Positions 28,691 to 38,012 of a stretch of DNA of 64,000 bases are shown here, piece after piece. Source of the DNA: Rhodobacteraceae bacterium SB2 (GTDB taxonomy: Bacteria; Pseudomonadota; Alphaproteobacteria; Rhodobacterales; Rhodobacteraceae); NCBI GenBank assembly GCA_001642945.1, contig LGRT01000013.1:489224-553223 (forward strand), in the 5' to 3' direction. Each line of letters begins with the position of its first letter. Position 1 is the first letter of the stretch. A program made the position numbers and the translations under genes. The notes under the pieces are model-generated. The model saw nothing but the letters and a program-made list of their open reading frames with translations, ran no database searches and was not told the origin of the DNA.

Positions 28691-30445
28691 ATGTCTGAAA
28701 GTGAAATTCTTCGAAAAATTGCCGTGATTTTCGCAACCGATGTGGTCGGGTTTAGCACGCTCATGGCGCAGAATGAGGAACTTACCCTGCGCAGTTTTCG
28801 CAGCTGTAAAGAGATTCTGGACAATTTGTTTGAAGAGCATAGCGGGCGTATTTTCAACACGGCCGGAGATTCTGTTCTGGCTGAATTTCCAAGCGCGGTT
28901 TCGGCGGTTATTTGTGCCGTAGAATTCCAAAAGCTCATCAAAGCGCGCAATGCCTCGGTTCCTAACGCGGCGCAGATGCAATTTCGCATCGGCCTAAATA
29001 TGGGGGATGTCATTATTGAAGGCACCAATCTCTATGGGGATGGGGTGAATGTGGCGGCCCGCTTAGAGGCGTTATCGCAAGCCGGTGGCGTGTGCCTGTC
29101 AAAAAGTATTCATGACTTTGTTAGCCAGAAAGTGGATTTGGGCTTTCAAGATATTGGGGCGCAGCAGGTTAAGAATACCAACGTGCACGCGTTTGACGTT
29201 TCCATTGGCGGGTTGGCGCCGCGCCAGATCGCGCCAACGCCGCCTGCAATCGAACCCGTTGAGGCTGGCGCACCGCCCTCGATTGCCGTTTTGCCGTTTA
29301 AAAATATGAGCACGGATGCAGAACAGGAATATTTTGCCGATGGGGTGACGGAAGATATCATCAGCCATTTGGCTCTGTGGAAAACCTTTCCGGTGGTTTC
29401 GCGCAATTCAAGCTTTTCGGTGAAAGGTCTTTCGCTCACTGCGAGCGAAATTTCCGATAAGTTAAACGCCTGGTACTTGGTTGAGGGCAGTATACGAAAA
29501 GCTGGAAATAAGGTGCGGATCAGCGCCAGTTTAACCGATGCCTTAAAAGATCGCACGATATGGTCTGAACGTTGGGATCGCCCTTTGGATGATATTTTTG
29601 AAGTTCAAGATGAAATTTCGATCGCGGTTGCCCGGGCGATTGATCCTGAAATTCGCCGCCAATCTCGCGAAAATACTGAGCTATCAAAGCCGGAAAGCCT
29701 CACCGCGTGGGATTTGTATTTACAGGCCCTGCAAAAATATCACCGGCGTGATGCACCAGAGGGTATTTTGTCTTTATGCGATCAAGCGATTCAAGCATCG
29801 GTAAATTTTCTGGATCCCTATCTGTTAAAATGCAAAGTCTTGCTTCGCGAAAGGTTCAAGCCGCATAACAGAGAAAGGCGCGCAGAACTGTCTGCTCAGA
29901 TTTTTGAAATTGCTTCTTATGTTGTGGGAAAAGAAGCGTCGAATGCTGGGGCACTTGCGATGATGGCCAGCTATTATTTTCAGCTCAATGATTTGGATAA
30001 TGCCCGGCATTACGCCCATGAAGCATTTGGCATAAACCCAAATAATTCTGCGGCAACGCGGGCCTTAAGCCTGACCGAAGCTTATGCTGGCAATATTGAA
30101 TTGGCCTATGATTATTTTTTGAAAACCCAAGCGCTTGACCCCTCTGAGTGGCGTGAATGGCCGCAATTTGAGGTCAGCCTTCTGATGGTTTTGGGGCGCA
30201 TGAATGAGGCTTTGGATAAAATAACCCGCGCGGTTGAAAACGATCCGGAGAATAATTTGCTTTTGGGTTTTAAAGTGGCTGCGCTGGGTAATTTAGACCG
30301 ATTGGCTGATGCGCAGCAGGGTTTGGAAGCATTTTTGCAGTTGCGCCCGGATGTAACCTCATTGGCAGATTACGCCCCATTGCTTCCTGATTTTGTGGTG
30401 GAGGCCGTGTTGCAGGGCATGCAGAAAGCAGGGCTTAAACAATAA
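28691..30445 (+). CDS. Class III adenylate/guanylate cyclase with TolB-like and TPR regions
   Basis: This is a signalling enzyme that makes cAMP (or cGMP). From the ATG at 28691 it has 584 residues. Residues 1-170 form the class III cyclase domain with metal-binding Asp17 (FATDVVGFSTLM) and Asp60 (TAGDSVLAEF), and LYGDGVNVAARLEAL. Residues about 205-330 have the TolB-N-like pattern IAVLPFKNMSTDAEQEYFAD and YLVEGSIRKAGNKVRISA. The rest is TPR-like repeats. This architecture is common in Rhodobacterales and rhizobia. The start at 28643 would overlap the previous gene, so 28691 is preferred. Confidence 0.9.
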   Translation: MSESEILRKIAVIFATDVVGFSTLMAQNEELTLRSFRSCKEILDNLFEEHSGRIFNTAGDSVLAEFPSAVSAVICAVEFQKLIKARNASVPNAAQMQFRIGLNMGDVIIEGTNLYGDGVNVAARLEALSQAGGVCLSKSIHDFVSQKVDLGFQDIGAQQVKNTNVHAFDVSIGGLAPRQIAPTPPAIEPVEAGAPPSIAVLPFKNMSTDAEQEYFADGVTEDIISHLALWKTFPVVSRNSSFSVKGLSLTASEISDKLNAWYLVEGSIRKAGNKVRISASLTDALKDRTIWSERWDRPLDDIFEVQDEISIAVARAIDPEIRRQSRENTELSKPESLTAWDLYLQALQKYHRRDAPEGILSLCDQAIQASVNFLDPYLLKCKVLLRERFKPHNRERRAELSAQIFEIASYVVGKEASNAGALAMMASYYFQLNDLDNARHYAHEAFGINPNNSAATRALSLTEAYAGNIELAYDYFLKTQALDPSEWREWPQFEVSLLMVLGRMNEALDKITRAVENDPENNLLLGFKVAALGNLDRLADAQQGLEAFLQLRPDVTSLADYAPLLPDFVVEAVLQGMQKAGLKQ

Positions 30446-30575
30446 ACAGGTGGCAGGTTCCCGCCGGTGAGGGTGGGCCAGCGGGCGTTTGGCACGGTTC
30501 TCGCAAGGTCATGGTGTAAGGTGAAGTGATCAAGGCCAGGTCGGGCGCTTGGCACGGCGCGCGCGGTGTCGCAGG

Positions 30576-31265
30576 ATGGAAATGAACGAAAAGCTGATTC
30601 AAGAAACCGTACAATTGATCAGGCTGTCAGGTCATGTGATCGAAGGTCAGCTGATGTTTGAACCTTGGTCGGACCGCGCGATGCACTTCATTGATGGCTT
30701 GGCGCCGCAAGGATATTCTTTGCACATCAAACTGCCCGAACCTTTAGAACAAGAGCTGATCGATTGGGCGCATAAAGATCGCCATATTTGGGCTTTGGCG
30801 CGTGGATATGTGCTGCGGATGGCAGCTGATAGGGTGTCAGTTGGGGCAGCAGCGCATGAATTTTCGCTTTTGTTGATGGGCGGATTTGAAAAGAAATGGC
30901 CGCGGGGGAAGAAAGAGAGTTTTTATCGGGATGATTTATTATGCATTTTGATTCAGTATTTAATCACCGCCCATAATATGAAAACGCGGGCCGTTTTTGG
31001 CAAAGAGCAAAGCGCTCCCGTGATCGTTTTTGAAGCATTTCAACGGTTGGGGTTTAAAGATCGGCTTAGCGCCAAAGACTACGCAAAAAGGTGGGACATC
31101 AATCGTAAGCGATCCAGCTATGCGACGGATTATTTCAAACGTAAGGCGCGTAATTTGGCCGAGTTGCTGCAGGCGAGCGGCTGGGCCTTTCAAGAGACAT
31201 TGCCCGCCCCCGCCGTGCAGCCTGACCGGCCCGCCCTTGCTGATGAGGCGCGGAGCTCAGGTTGA
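30576..31265 (+). CDS. Conserved hypothetical protein
   Basis: I do not recognise this 229-residue protein. It has no signal peptide or membrane segment and is rich in charged and aromatic residues (for example KKWPRGKKESFYRDDLLCIL). Near the C terminus the stretch LSAKDYAKRWDINRKRSSYA could be a small helical DNA-binding element. The start is uncertain between ATGs at 30576 and 30582 and a TTG at 30549. It converges on znuA, with one base between the stops. Base composition matches the core genome. Confidence 0.65.
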   Translation: MEMNEKLIQETVQLIRLSGHVIEGQLMFEPWSDRAMHFIDGLAPQGYSLHIKLPEPLEQELIDWAHKDRHIWALARGYVLRMAADRVSVGAAAHEFSLLLMGGFEKKWPRGKKESFYRDDLLCILIQYLITAHNMKTRAVFGKEQSAPVIVFEAFQRLGFKDRLSAKDYAKRWDINRKRSSYATDYFKRKARNLAELLQASGWAFQETLPAPAVQPDRPALADEARSSG

Positions 31266-31266
31266 G

Positions 31267-32334
31267 TTACCCTTCATTATTCATGAAACAGGCCACCATC
31301 GTATCTGCCATATTCTGCAAAACAGCCTCATAGAGCCTGTGGTCCAAGGGCAGGCCTGCGCCAAGCGGATCCAGCTGTTTCAAGCGCACTGAAGTCCCGT
31401 TGATTAAATTGTCTAGAAGCTTCGCGTTATATCCCGGCTCGGCAAACACACAGCTGATTTTTCGATCTTGCATGAGATCCCGAATTGCCAAGATGCGCGC
31501 GGCACTCGGCGGCGCGGCGTGCCCATCTGAAATTGCACCTTGCGCGGCAAGCCCAAAGCGCGCTTCAAAATATTGGAAGGCATCATGCACGATTAAGAAG
31601 CGTTCCGCGTGATGCGGCGCCAGCTGCTGCGCGATATTTTTGTTTAACAGCTCCAAGCTTGCTTTGGTCTTTGCGGCATTTGCATAATAGGCGCCCGCAT
31701 TCTCGGGGTCTGTCTGCGATAATATATCCGCAATTTTATAGATCCAATGTATTGCGTTTTCTGGATCCAACCAGAAATGTGGGTCTAACCCAGAGTGGTC
31801 GTGGCCTGCATGATCCTGATGATCATTCCCGTCATGCGCTGCGGTGTTTTTGTGCTTTTCTGCATGATTATTCTCTGCATGCCCGTTGACTTTACTGGGG
31901 CTGTCATGTTCGTCATGTTCGTCATGTTCGTCATGTTCGTCATGTTCGTCATGTTCGTCATGTTCGCCTTGGTTTTCAAACAGGGCCCCTTTGCGAAATG
32001 ATAATTGAACCACGCCCGCTTGTTTGCCTAAGGCCACCGCGATAGGCGCCTGTGCAAGAGAGGCTTGCGCCTTTTCCAACCAAGGGGTTAACCCTTCACC
32101 AATCCAAAAAATAATATCAGCCTGTCCAAGGTCGCGCCTTTGCGAAGGGCGTAGCGCGAAATTATGCGGAGAATCATTGCCACGCAGCAGAAGCTTTGGC
32201 GTGCCTACGCCCTGCATCACGCTGCTGACAAGGCTGAAAACTGGTGGGATATCCACGACGATATTTGGCACATCTGCCCGCACTCCGCTAGCGCTGACAA
32301 GCAGAGCGGTGGCTAAAATTGGTAATCGGCGCAT
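31267..32334 (-). CDS. znuA: Zinc ABC transporter substrate-binding protein ZnuA
   Basis: This periplasmic zinc-capture protein has 355 residues from the ATG at 32334, with signal peptide MRRLPILATALLVSASGVRA. It shows the cluster A-1 marks VDIPPVFSLVSSVM, SPHNFALRPSQ (zinc-ligand His), GLDPHFWLDPENA and VHDAFQYFEARFG, and a long acidic-histidine loop that includes seven tandem EHD units. I prefer 32334 to the GTG at 32370 because the longer start would place the gene start inside a Zur-box-like site. It is divergent from zur-znuC-znuB. Confidence 0.95.
   Translation of the reverse strand: MRRLPILATALLVSASGVRADVPNIVVDIPPVFSLVSSVMQGVGTPKLLLRGNDSPHNFALRPSQRRDLGQADIIFWIGEGLTPWLEKAQASLAQAPIAVALGKQAGVVQLSFRKGALFENQGEHDEHDEHDEHDEHDEHDEHDSPSKVNGHAENNHAEKHKNTAAHDGNDHQDHAGHDHSGLDPHFWLDPENAIHWIYKIADILSQTDPENAGAYYANAAKTKASLELLNKNIAQQLAPHHAERFLIVHDAFQYFEARFGLAAQGAISDGHAAPPSAARILAIRDLMQDRKISCVFAEPGYNAKLLDNLINGTSVRLKQLDPLGAGLPLDHRLYEAVLQNMADTMVACFMNNEG
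31903..31965 (-). repeat. 9-bp tandem repeat (seven units) encoding EHD repeats in ZnuA
   Basis: Seven perfect copies of GTCATGTTC on the plus strand encode seven EHD tripeptides in the metal-binding loop of ZnuA. Because the unit is a multiple of three, copy-number change would lengthen or shorten the loop without breaking the frame. Confidence 0.95.
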
Positions 32335-32348
32335 AGGAGTCTTTCTTT

Positions 32349-32364
32349 GTAATATTATAACATC
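32349..32364. promoter_or_regulatory. zur: Zur-box-like site 1
   Basis: GTAATATTATAACATC is an imperfect AT-rich palindrome resembling alphaproteobacterial Zur boxes (GATATGTTATAACATATC-like). It lies 15 bp upstream of the znuA start in the divergent znuA-zur intergenic region. Confidence 0.6.
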
Positions 32365-32376
32365 GTTCACTCTTTA

Positions 32377-32397
32377 TTTGTTACAGAATAACATATC
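32377..32397. promoter_or_regulatory. zur: Zur-box-like site 2
   Basis: On the reverse strand GATATGTTATTCTGTAACAA begins with a perfect Zur-box half site and has a second imperfect half. With site 1 it would allow zinc-dependent repression of both znuA and zur-znuCB. Confidence 0.6.
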
Positions 32398-32446
32398 AAG
32401 AGGAATTGGCATTGGAATGCGCAAATTACTTTAGTACACAGGCAGG

Positions 32447-32926
32447 ATGAATTTAGGATTCCACAAACACGATCATGCCGCCTGTATCAGCGAGGGGGTG
32501 GCCCGCGCGGATGCGCTTTGCGTTGAAGAGGGCGTTCAATTCACCCCAGTGCGAAAGCGGGTGTTAGAGTTGCTCTTGCAGGCGCATCGGGCGATGGGGG
32601 CGTATCAAATACTGGATCAGTTGCGCGAAGATGGCTTTAAGCATCAGCCGCCGGTGGCCTATCGGGCGCTTGATTTTTTGGTGGCGCGCGGCTTTGCGCA
32701 TAAAATTGAAAAGCTGAACGCCTTTATTGCTTGCGCGCATCTTGGGTTGCACCACTCGCCAGCGTTTTTGATTTGTCGGCGCTGCGCGTCGGTTGCCGAA
32801 ACGCGCGTGGATGAAACCCGCGGCCCGTTAAGCGATGTGGCGAACTCGGCAGGGTTTGTAATCGAAAAAGCGGTGATCGAAGCCGAAGGAATTTGTCCAA
32901 ATTGTCTGACTGATCAACCGGAATGA
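32447..32926 (+). CDS. zur: Zinc uptake regulator Zur (Fur family)
   Basis: The 159-residue protein has a winged helix (GVQFTPVRKRVLELLLQAHR and PPVAYRALDFLVARGFAHKI) followed by the dimerisation and zinc-binding part, with two CxxC pairs (CRRC and CPNC) forming the structural zinc site, and CAHLGLHHSPAFLIC for the regulatory site. An unusual short N-terminal extension MNLGFHKHDHAACISEG contains three His residues and a Cys. Its 3' end overlaps the znuC start by 4 bases (ATGA). It represses zinc uptake when zinc is plentiful. Confidence 0.93.
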   Translation: MNLGFHKHDHAACISEGVARADALCVEEGVQFTPVRKRVLELLLQAHRAMGAYQILDQLREDGFKHQPPVAYRALDFLVARGFAHKIEKLNAFIACAHLGLHHSPAFLICRRCASVAETRVDETRGPLSDVANSAGFVIEKAVIEAEGICPNCLTDQPE

Positions 32927-33750
32927 GCTTGATTACGGCAAAAAACCTGAGCGTTGCGTTGAATGGCCGAACGGTTCTGCAAAACGTTGATCTCAGCATT
33001 TCATCGGCCGAAATCCTCACTGTTATTGGCCCCAACGGGTCAGGAAAAACCACCTTGCTGCGCAGCCTTATTGGCTCAATAACTCCGCTGAAAGGCGCTT
33101 TAACCCGGCAAGCTGGCTTGCGCATTGGCTATGTGCCGCAAAAGCTTCATATCGATGCGACCTTACCGCTGACTGTCAGCCGGTTTATGGCGCTGCCACG
33201 CCGGGTGCCGGCCAAAGATCTTGAGGCGGCGGCGGCGCAGGCGGGGCTGGGGCATGTTTCGCAGGCGCAGTTATCACAGCTGTCTGGTGGACAATTTCAG
33301 CGCGTTTTATTGGCGCGCGCGCTGTTATGCCGCCCGCAGCTGTTAATTTTGGATGAGCCGACGCAAGGTTTGGATCATTCTGGAGCAGCTGCTTTTTATC
33401 GGCAAATAGAAACGGTGCGGCAAAATACTGGCTGCGCAGTGCTGTTGGTGAGCCATGATTTGCACGTTGTGATGGCGGCCTCTGATCGGGTGATTTGTTT
33501 GAACGGGCATGTCTGCTGCCAAGGAAGCCCAGAGCAGGTTGCCTCGAGCCCTGAATATCAAACGCTTTTTGGGGCCTCAACAGATGGTGCGATGGCGCTT
33601 TACCGCCATGAGCACGATCATGACCATGACCATGACCATGAGCATGACGATCACCACGATCATCACCATAATGATCACCCGCGCGGGCCGGTTGCGACAG
33701 TTACGGGGCCAAAGGTTGCGCCCGATGCCAATGCCAAAGAGCTGGCCTGA
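32923..33750 (+). CDS. znuC: Zinc ABC transporter ATP-binding protein ZnuC with histidine-rich tail
   Basis: This ATPase of the zinc importer has 275 residues, with Walker A GPNGSGKT, signature LSGGQFQR, Walker B LLILDEPTQGLDH and the switch His in LLVSHDLHVV. After the ATPase core there is a C-terminal tail of about 40 residues, rich in His and Asp (HEHDHDHDHDHEHDDHHDHH), that could bind zinc in the cytosol. It is coupled by overlap to both zur and znuB. Confidence 0.95.
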   Translation: MSLITAKNLSVALNGRTVLQNVDLSISSAEILTVIGPNGSGKTTLLRSLIGSITPLKGALTRQAGLRIGYVPQKLHIDATLPLTVSRFMALPRRVPAKDLEAAAAQAGLGHVSQAQLSQLSGGQFQRVLLARALLCRPQLLILDEPTQGLDHSGAAAFYRQIETVRQNTGCAVLLVSHDLHVVMAASDRVICLNGHVCCQGSPEQVASSPEYQTLFGASTDGAMALYRHEHDHDHDHDHEHDDHHDHHHNDHPRGPVATVTGPKVAPDANAKELA

Positions 33751-34556
33751 TGGAGATGTTTGACGCCTTTTTGGTAAGGGCGATCTTGGCGGGTGTGGCA
33801 TTGTCTTTGGCGGCTGCGCCGCTTGGCTGTTTTGTGGTTTGGCGGCGGATGGCGTATTTCGGCGATGCCACAGCGCATGCCTCAATCTTGGGTGTGGCCC
33901 TGTCTTTGGCGTTTGCACTGCCGGTGTTTATTGGCGTTTTGCTGATTGCGCTTGCAATGGCGCTGGCGATTTCTGCGCTGCAGGCCCGCGGTCAAACATT
34001 AGATACGTTGCTTGGGGTGATGGCGCATTCAACGTTGGCTTTGGGCTTGGTGACGGTGTCGTTTTTCTCGGATGTGCGGATCGATCTGATGGCCTATCTT
34101 TTCGGGGATATTCTATCGGTTGCTTGGTCCGATTTTCTGTGGATCGGCCTTGGTCTTTTCCTCGTGGTCGGGTTGCTTGGGTGGCGCTGGTCGGCCTTGC
34201 TGACCTGCACTTTGAACCGCGATTTGGCGCAGGCTGAAGGGATTAACCCCAAGCGTGAGCAATTGGTATTGACCCTGGCCTTGGCCCTTATTGTGGCGTT
34301 GGGCATTCAAATTGTCGGAGCCATCCTCATCGCGGCTTTGTTGATTATTCCAGCAGCTGCGGCGCGTAATTTTGCAAATACACCTGAAGCGATGGCCTTG
34401 ATCGCGGCGGCGTTTGGTGCTTGTGCAACGCTTGGCGGTCTTGCGGCCTCATTGCATTGGGATACACCAACCGGCCCCAGCATTATTTGCTGTGCGGCGG
34501 CGTTATTCTTTACATCAACATTGCTAGGCGCCTTGCGCGGGCGTGGTTTGTCTTAA
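33750..34556 (+). CDS. znuB: Zinc ABC transporter permease ZnuB
   Basis: The 268-residue inner-membrane permease of the ABC-3 family has about eight hydrophobic segments and the family patterns RRMAYFGDATAHASILGVAL and GDILSVAWSDFLW, with late IPAAAARNFANTPEAMALIA. Its ATG overlaps the znuC stop (TGATG at 33748-33752). It completes zur-znuC-znuB. Confidence 0.95.
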   Translation: MEMFDAFLVRAILAGVALSLAAAPLGCFVVWRRMAYFGDATAHASILGVALSLAFALPVFIGVLLIALAMALAISALQARGQTLDTLLGVMAHSTLALGLVTVSFFSDVRIDLMAYLFGDILSVAWSDFLWIGLGLFLVVGLLGWRWSALLTCTLNRDLAQAEGINPKREQLVLTLALALIVALGIQIVGAILIAALLIIPAAAARNFANTPEAMALIAAAFGACATLGGLAASLHWDTPTGPSIICCAAALFFTSTLLGALRGRGLS

Positions 34557-34577
34557 GTAACGCCGCGCATCGCGCTG

Positions 34578-34877
34578 TTATTGATCCGCAGGGCTTTCGT
34601 TTGTCGTGGCAGGGCCCATCCGGTTGAACACATCCAGATCACGTATGGTGATCGCACCGGATAAGATGATCGATGTAATCACGGCCCAAAGCACCGCGGC
34701 GATCGCTGTGGTAATCCAAGCCTTCTTTTTCAAATTGTGATCTTCCGGCGCTCCGGCATGCGTGCCTGGCACGACCGTGCCAACATCGCCCTGCGTTTTG
34801 AGGCGAATGGGGATCACAACCAGAAAGGTTAAAAACCACAGAACGGCAAAGAGAACCAGCGCAGAGGTTATAGACAT
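34578..34877 (-). CDS. DUF1467 family small membrane protein
   Basis: The 99-residue protein has two membrane helices (about residues 7-24 and 53-73) around a soluble loop with the family-typical PIRLKTQGDVGTVVPGTHAG. Function unknown. In Rhodobacterales this family regularly follows the methylmalonyl-CoA epimerase gene, as it does here, 17 bases downstream. Confidence 0.85.
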   Translation of the reverse strand: MSITSALVLFAVLWFLTFLVVIPIRLKTQGDVGTVVPGTHAGAPEDHNLKKKAWITTAIAAVLWAVITSIILSGAITIRDLDVFNRMGPATTNESPADQ

Positions 34878-34894
34878 ATTCGGTTTCCTATTCG

Positions 34895-35299
34895 CTACAC
34901 TTGTTCAAGTTCAATCAAGGTGCCGTTGAAGTCCTTGGGATGTAAAAACAGCACAGGTTTTCCATGCGCGCCGATTTTTGGCTCGCCTTTGCCCAAAACC
35001 CGGCTGCCAGCCTCAATAAGTTGGTCGCGGGCTTTTCTAATATCGTCCACCTCATAACAGATATGGTGGATTCCGCCGCTTGGGTTTTTATCAAGAAAGC
35101 TTTGAATAGGGCTGGTTTCCCCCAAAGGATAAAGCAGCTCGATCTTGGTGTTTGGCAGCGTGATGAATACCACGGTGACGCCATGATCAGGCTCATCTTG
35201 GGCGGGGCCAACCTCAGCCCCTAGGGTGCTGCGATATTGCTCTGCAGCGCGTTCTAAGTCGGGGACGGCGATGGCCACATGATTGAGGCGTCCGATCAT
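34895..35299 (-). CDS. mce: Methylmalonyl-CoA epimerase
   Basis: The enzyme interconverts (2R)- and (2S)-methylmalonyl-CoA in propionyl-CoA metabolism and the ethylmalonyl-CoA pathway. The 134-residue vicinal-oxygen-chelate protein starts MIGRLNHVAIAVPDLERA and has the metal-ligand His residues in LNHVAIAV and GGIHHICYEV and the Glu near the C terminus (TLIELEQV). GGAGAG precedes the start. It is probably cotranscribed with the downstream DUF1467 gene. Confidence 0.94.
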   Translation of the reverse strand: MIGRLNHVAIAVPDLERAAEQYRSTLGAEVGPAQDEPDHGVTVVFITLPNTKIELLYPLGETSPIQSFLDKNPSGGIHHICYEVDDIRKARDQLIEAGSRVLGKGEPKIGAHGKPVLFLHPKDFNGTLIELEQV

Positions 35300-35437
35300 C
35301 TGAGCTCTCCTATCGATTGCGCAACCTTATGCGCTGAGAGTGGCGGCGGTGCAAGAGCCGCCCGCGCGTTCTGACTTGAATTAACCGCTTATTAGCCACC
35401 CTGAGGCAGGATGGTTTCAGAATCGCAGGAGGCGTGC

Positions 35438-36118
35438 ATGAATTCATTGGATCTGGTAGAACTGACGCCAATGGGGCGCAACACTCGGCCCTTAATCGGA
35501 AAAACAGTTCTGATTGTCGAAGATAGCCGTTTTATCTGTGAAGCGGCGCGTTTGATGTGTTTGCACAGCGGTGCGCGATTGCGCCGCGCGGATAGTTTGG
35601 CGGCGGCGCGCCGGCATTTGAACGTTTACTTCCCCACAATCGTCATTATCGACGTTGGTTTGCCGGATGGATCCGGCCTTCAGTTGATATCAGAATTGGC
35701 GGGCGCATCTCCGCGCATTGGTGTGATTTTGGGCACCAGCGGGGATGATCTGATGCATCATCAAAGCTTGCAAGCGGGCGCGGATGGATTTCTTGCAAAA
35801 CCTTTTGAAAACCTCTCTTGCTTTCAATCAACGATTTTGCAGCTTTTGCCCATCGAGCAGAAACCCAAAGGCCCGATTGTTCTGCAAGATGCGCCGGTCA
35901 CGCCTGATTTGATTACCTTTCGCGATGATTTAGTGCAGGCACTGATCAGTTTGAAAGATTACCCCTCTACCAAGGAAGAAGGCTTTATCCGCAGTTTTTT
36001 AGCAGGGGTGTGCGCGGCCAGCGGCGATGATTTTATGCGAGAGGCCATAAAAACCGGCGATATTGATCAGCTCTGCGCAAAAATTGAACACCGCATTGGC
36101 CAGATCGCAATTCTATAA
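35438..36118 (+). CDS. Response regulator with receiver domain and unidentified C-terminal domain
   Basis: The protein has 226 residues from the ATG at 35438, which is preceded by a perfect AGGAGG 5 bases away. This decides it over the ATG at 35411. The N-terminal half is a receiver domain (TVLIVEDSRFICEAA, phosphoacceptor in TIVIIDVGLPDGSG, Lys in GFLAKPF). The C-terminal 80 residues are helical (ALISLKDYPSTKEEGFIRSF) with no DNA-binding motif I can see. It may act by protein interaction. No kinase gene is adjacent. Confidence 0.82.
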   Translation: MNSLDLVELTPMGRNTRPLIGKTVLIVEDSRFICEAARLMCLHSGARLRRADSLAAARRHLNVYFPTIVIIDVGLPDGSGLQLISELAGASPRIGVILGTSGDDLMHHQSLQAGADGFLAKPFENLSCFQSTILQLLPIEQKPKGPIVLQDAPVTPDLITFRDDLVQALISLKDYPSTKEEGFIRSFLAGVCAASGDDFMREAIKTGDIDQLCAKIEHRIGQIAIL

Positions 36119-36168
36119 ACCACGATTGTTAACATCGTGCGCTGCATATTGATGGCGCTTCTGCCGCT

Positions 36169-37944
36169 TTAGTCTTGCGGGATGACTCGCAGGTTCAACT
36201 CCATCAATTGATCTGCCATCGGCTGACTTGGCGCGTCCATCATAAGGTCTTCGGCGCGTTGGTTCATGGGGAACATGATCACTTCGCGGATATTTGCCTC
36301 ATCGGCCAGCAGCATCACGATACGGTCAATCCCGGCGGCGCATCCACCATGCGGCGGTGCGCCAAATTGGAACGCGTTGACCATGCCGCCAAATCTTTTG
36401 CGCACTTCGCTTTCATCATAGCCGGCGATTTCAAAGGCTTTGAACATGATTTCGGGTTTGTGGTTTCGGATCGCGCCAGAAACCAATTCATACCCGTTGC
36501 AAGACAGATCATATTGGTAGCCCAAAACCGCAAGAGGATCACCTTCAAGCGCCTCCATACCGCCTTGCGGCATCGAAAATGGATTATGTTCAAAATCGAT
36601 TTTACCGGTTTCCGCATCCTGTTCGTAAATCGGAAAATCAACAATCCAAGCAAAGGCGAAGCGATTTTTGTCGGTTAGATTAAGCTCTTCGCCAATTACG
36701 TTGCGGGCGCGGCCGGCAACCGCCTCAAAGGCTTTTGGTTTTCCGCCCAAGAAAAACGCAGCATCCCCCACATCCAGGCCAAGCTGCTGCCGGATCGCTT
36801 CTGTGCGCTCTGGCCCGATATTTTTGGCCAAAGGCCCCGCCGCTTCCATGCCGTTTTCGCCGCTGCGCCAGAAAATATAGCCCATGCCAGGCAAGCCTTC
36901 TTTTTGCGCAAACGCATTCATTCGATCACAAAACTTGCGGCTGCCGCCCCCGGGTGCGGGGATGGCGCGAATTTCAGTGCCCTCTTGTTCCAATAATTTT
37001 GCAAAAATTGCAAAGCCCGACCCGCGGAAATGATCAGAAACGCGCTGCATTTTGATCGGGTTGCGCAGATCTGGCTTATCCGAGCCATACCAAAGCGCTG
37101 CATCGCGATAAGAGATTTGAGGCCAATCGGCATCGACCGTGCGCCCGCCGCCAAAATCTTCAAAAACCGAACGTAAAACAGGTTGAATCGTGTCAAACAC
37201 ATCCTGTTGCGTGACAAATGACATCTCAAGATCAAGTTGATAAAAATCAGTTGGAGAGCGATCCGCCCGCGGATCTTCATCGCGAAAGCAGGGGGCAATT
37301 TGAAAATATTTGTCAAAGCCCGAGACCATGATCAGTTGTTTGAACTGTTGGGGCGCCTGCGGCAATGCATAGAACTTGCCCGGGTGCAGTCGGCTTGGCA
37401 CCAGAAAATCGCGCGCGCCTTCCGGGCTTGAGGCTGTGATGATCGGGGTCTGATATTCGCGGAAATTACGGTCCCACATTTTGCGTCGGATACTGGCCAC
37501 CACATCTGAGCGCAGCTTCATATTGTCTTGCAACTTTTGACGGCGTAGATCCAAATAGCGGTAGCGCAGGCGCGTTTCTTCAGGATAATCTTGCTCGCCA
37601 AAGACCATCAGCGGAAGCTCTTCAGCTTGCCCCAAAACTTCCAGATCGCGAATAAATACCTCAACCTCACCCGTGGGAATTTTGTCGTTGATCAGACTTT
37701 CATCGCGCAGCATGACATTGCCATCAATGCGAATACACCATTCGCTGCGCAGCTTTTCAATTTCTGCAAACACGGGGCTGTCCGGGTCTGCCATCACCTG
37801 CGTGATGCCATAATGATCGCGCAGATCGATAAACAGCAACCCACCATGATCACGCACGCGGTGCACCCAGCCTGAAAGACGCACGGTCTCTCCGACATTT
37901 GATTTATTCAGGTCGGCGCATGTATGGCTGCGATAGACGTGCAT
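36169..37944 (-). CDS. aspS: Aspartate--tRNA ligase
   Basis: Class II aminoacyl-tRNA synthetase of the bacterial type, 591 residues from the ATG at 37944 ([12 protein letters not shown]), which is preceded by GGAAAGG. It has an N-terminal OB-fold anticodon-binding domain ([20 protein letters not shown]), motif 2 in [20 protein letters not shown], the bacterial GAD insertion, and motif 3 in [17 protein letters not shown]. An in-frame start 7 codons earlier is less likely. Confidence 0.96.
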   Translation of the reverse strand: MHVYRSHTCADLNKSNVGETVRLSGWVHRVRDHGGLLFIDLRDHYGITQVMADPDSPVFAEIEKLRSEWCIRIDGNVMLRDESLINDKIPTGEVEVFIRDLEVLGQAEELPLMVFGEQDYPEETRLRYRYLDLRRQKLQDNMKLRSDVVASIRRKMWDRNFREYQTPIITASSPEGARDFLVPSRLHPGKFYALPQAPQQFKQLIMVSGFDKYFQIAPCFRDEDPRADRSPTDFYQLDLEMSFVTQQDVFDTIQPVLRSVFEDFGGGRTVDADWPQISYRDAALWYGSDKPDLRNPIKMQRVSDHFRGSGFAIFAKLLEQEGTEIRAIPAPGGGSRKFCDRMNAFAQKEGLPGMGYIFWRSGENGMEAAGPLAKNIGPERTEAIRQQLGLDVGDAAFFLGGKPKAFEAVAGRARNVIGEELNLTDKNRFAFAWIVDFPIYEQDAETGKIDFEHNPFSMPQGGMEALEGDPLAVLGYQYDLSCNGYELVSGAIRNHKPEIMFKAFEIAGYDESEVRKRFGGMVNAFQFGAPPHGGCAAGIDRIVMLLADEANIREVIMFPMNQRAEDLMMDAPSQPMADQLMELNLRVIPQD

Positions 37945-38012
37945 GGCTTTGGCCTTTCCAAGCAAAGATTAATTCTTGTGCCGATACACAGGGTTGTGGG
38001 GCTGATGTCAAG

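Noticed and set aside
31903..31965. CRISPR-like or non-coding short repeat array
   Set aside because: The 9-bp units have no spacers and lie in frame inside znuA, encoding a histidine-acid loop.
33577..33918. Reverse-strand open frame over the end of znuC and start of znuB
   Set aside because: Its repeated Met-Val pattern is the antisense of the histidine-rich ZnuC tail.
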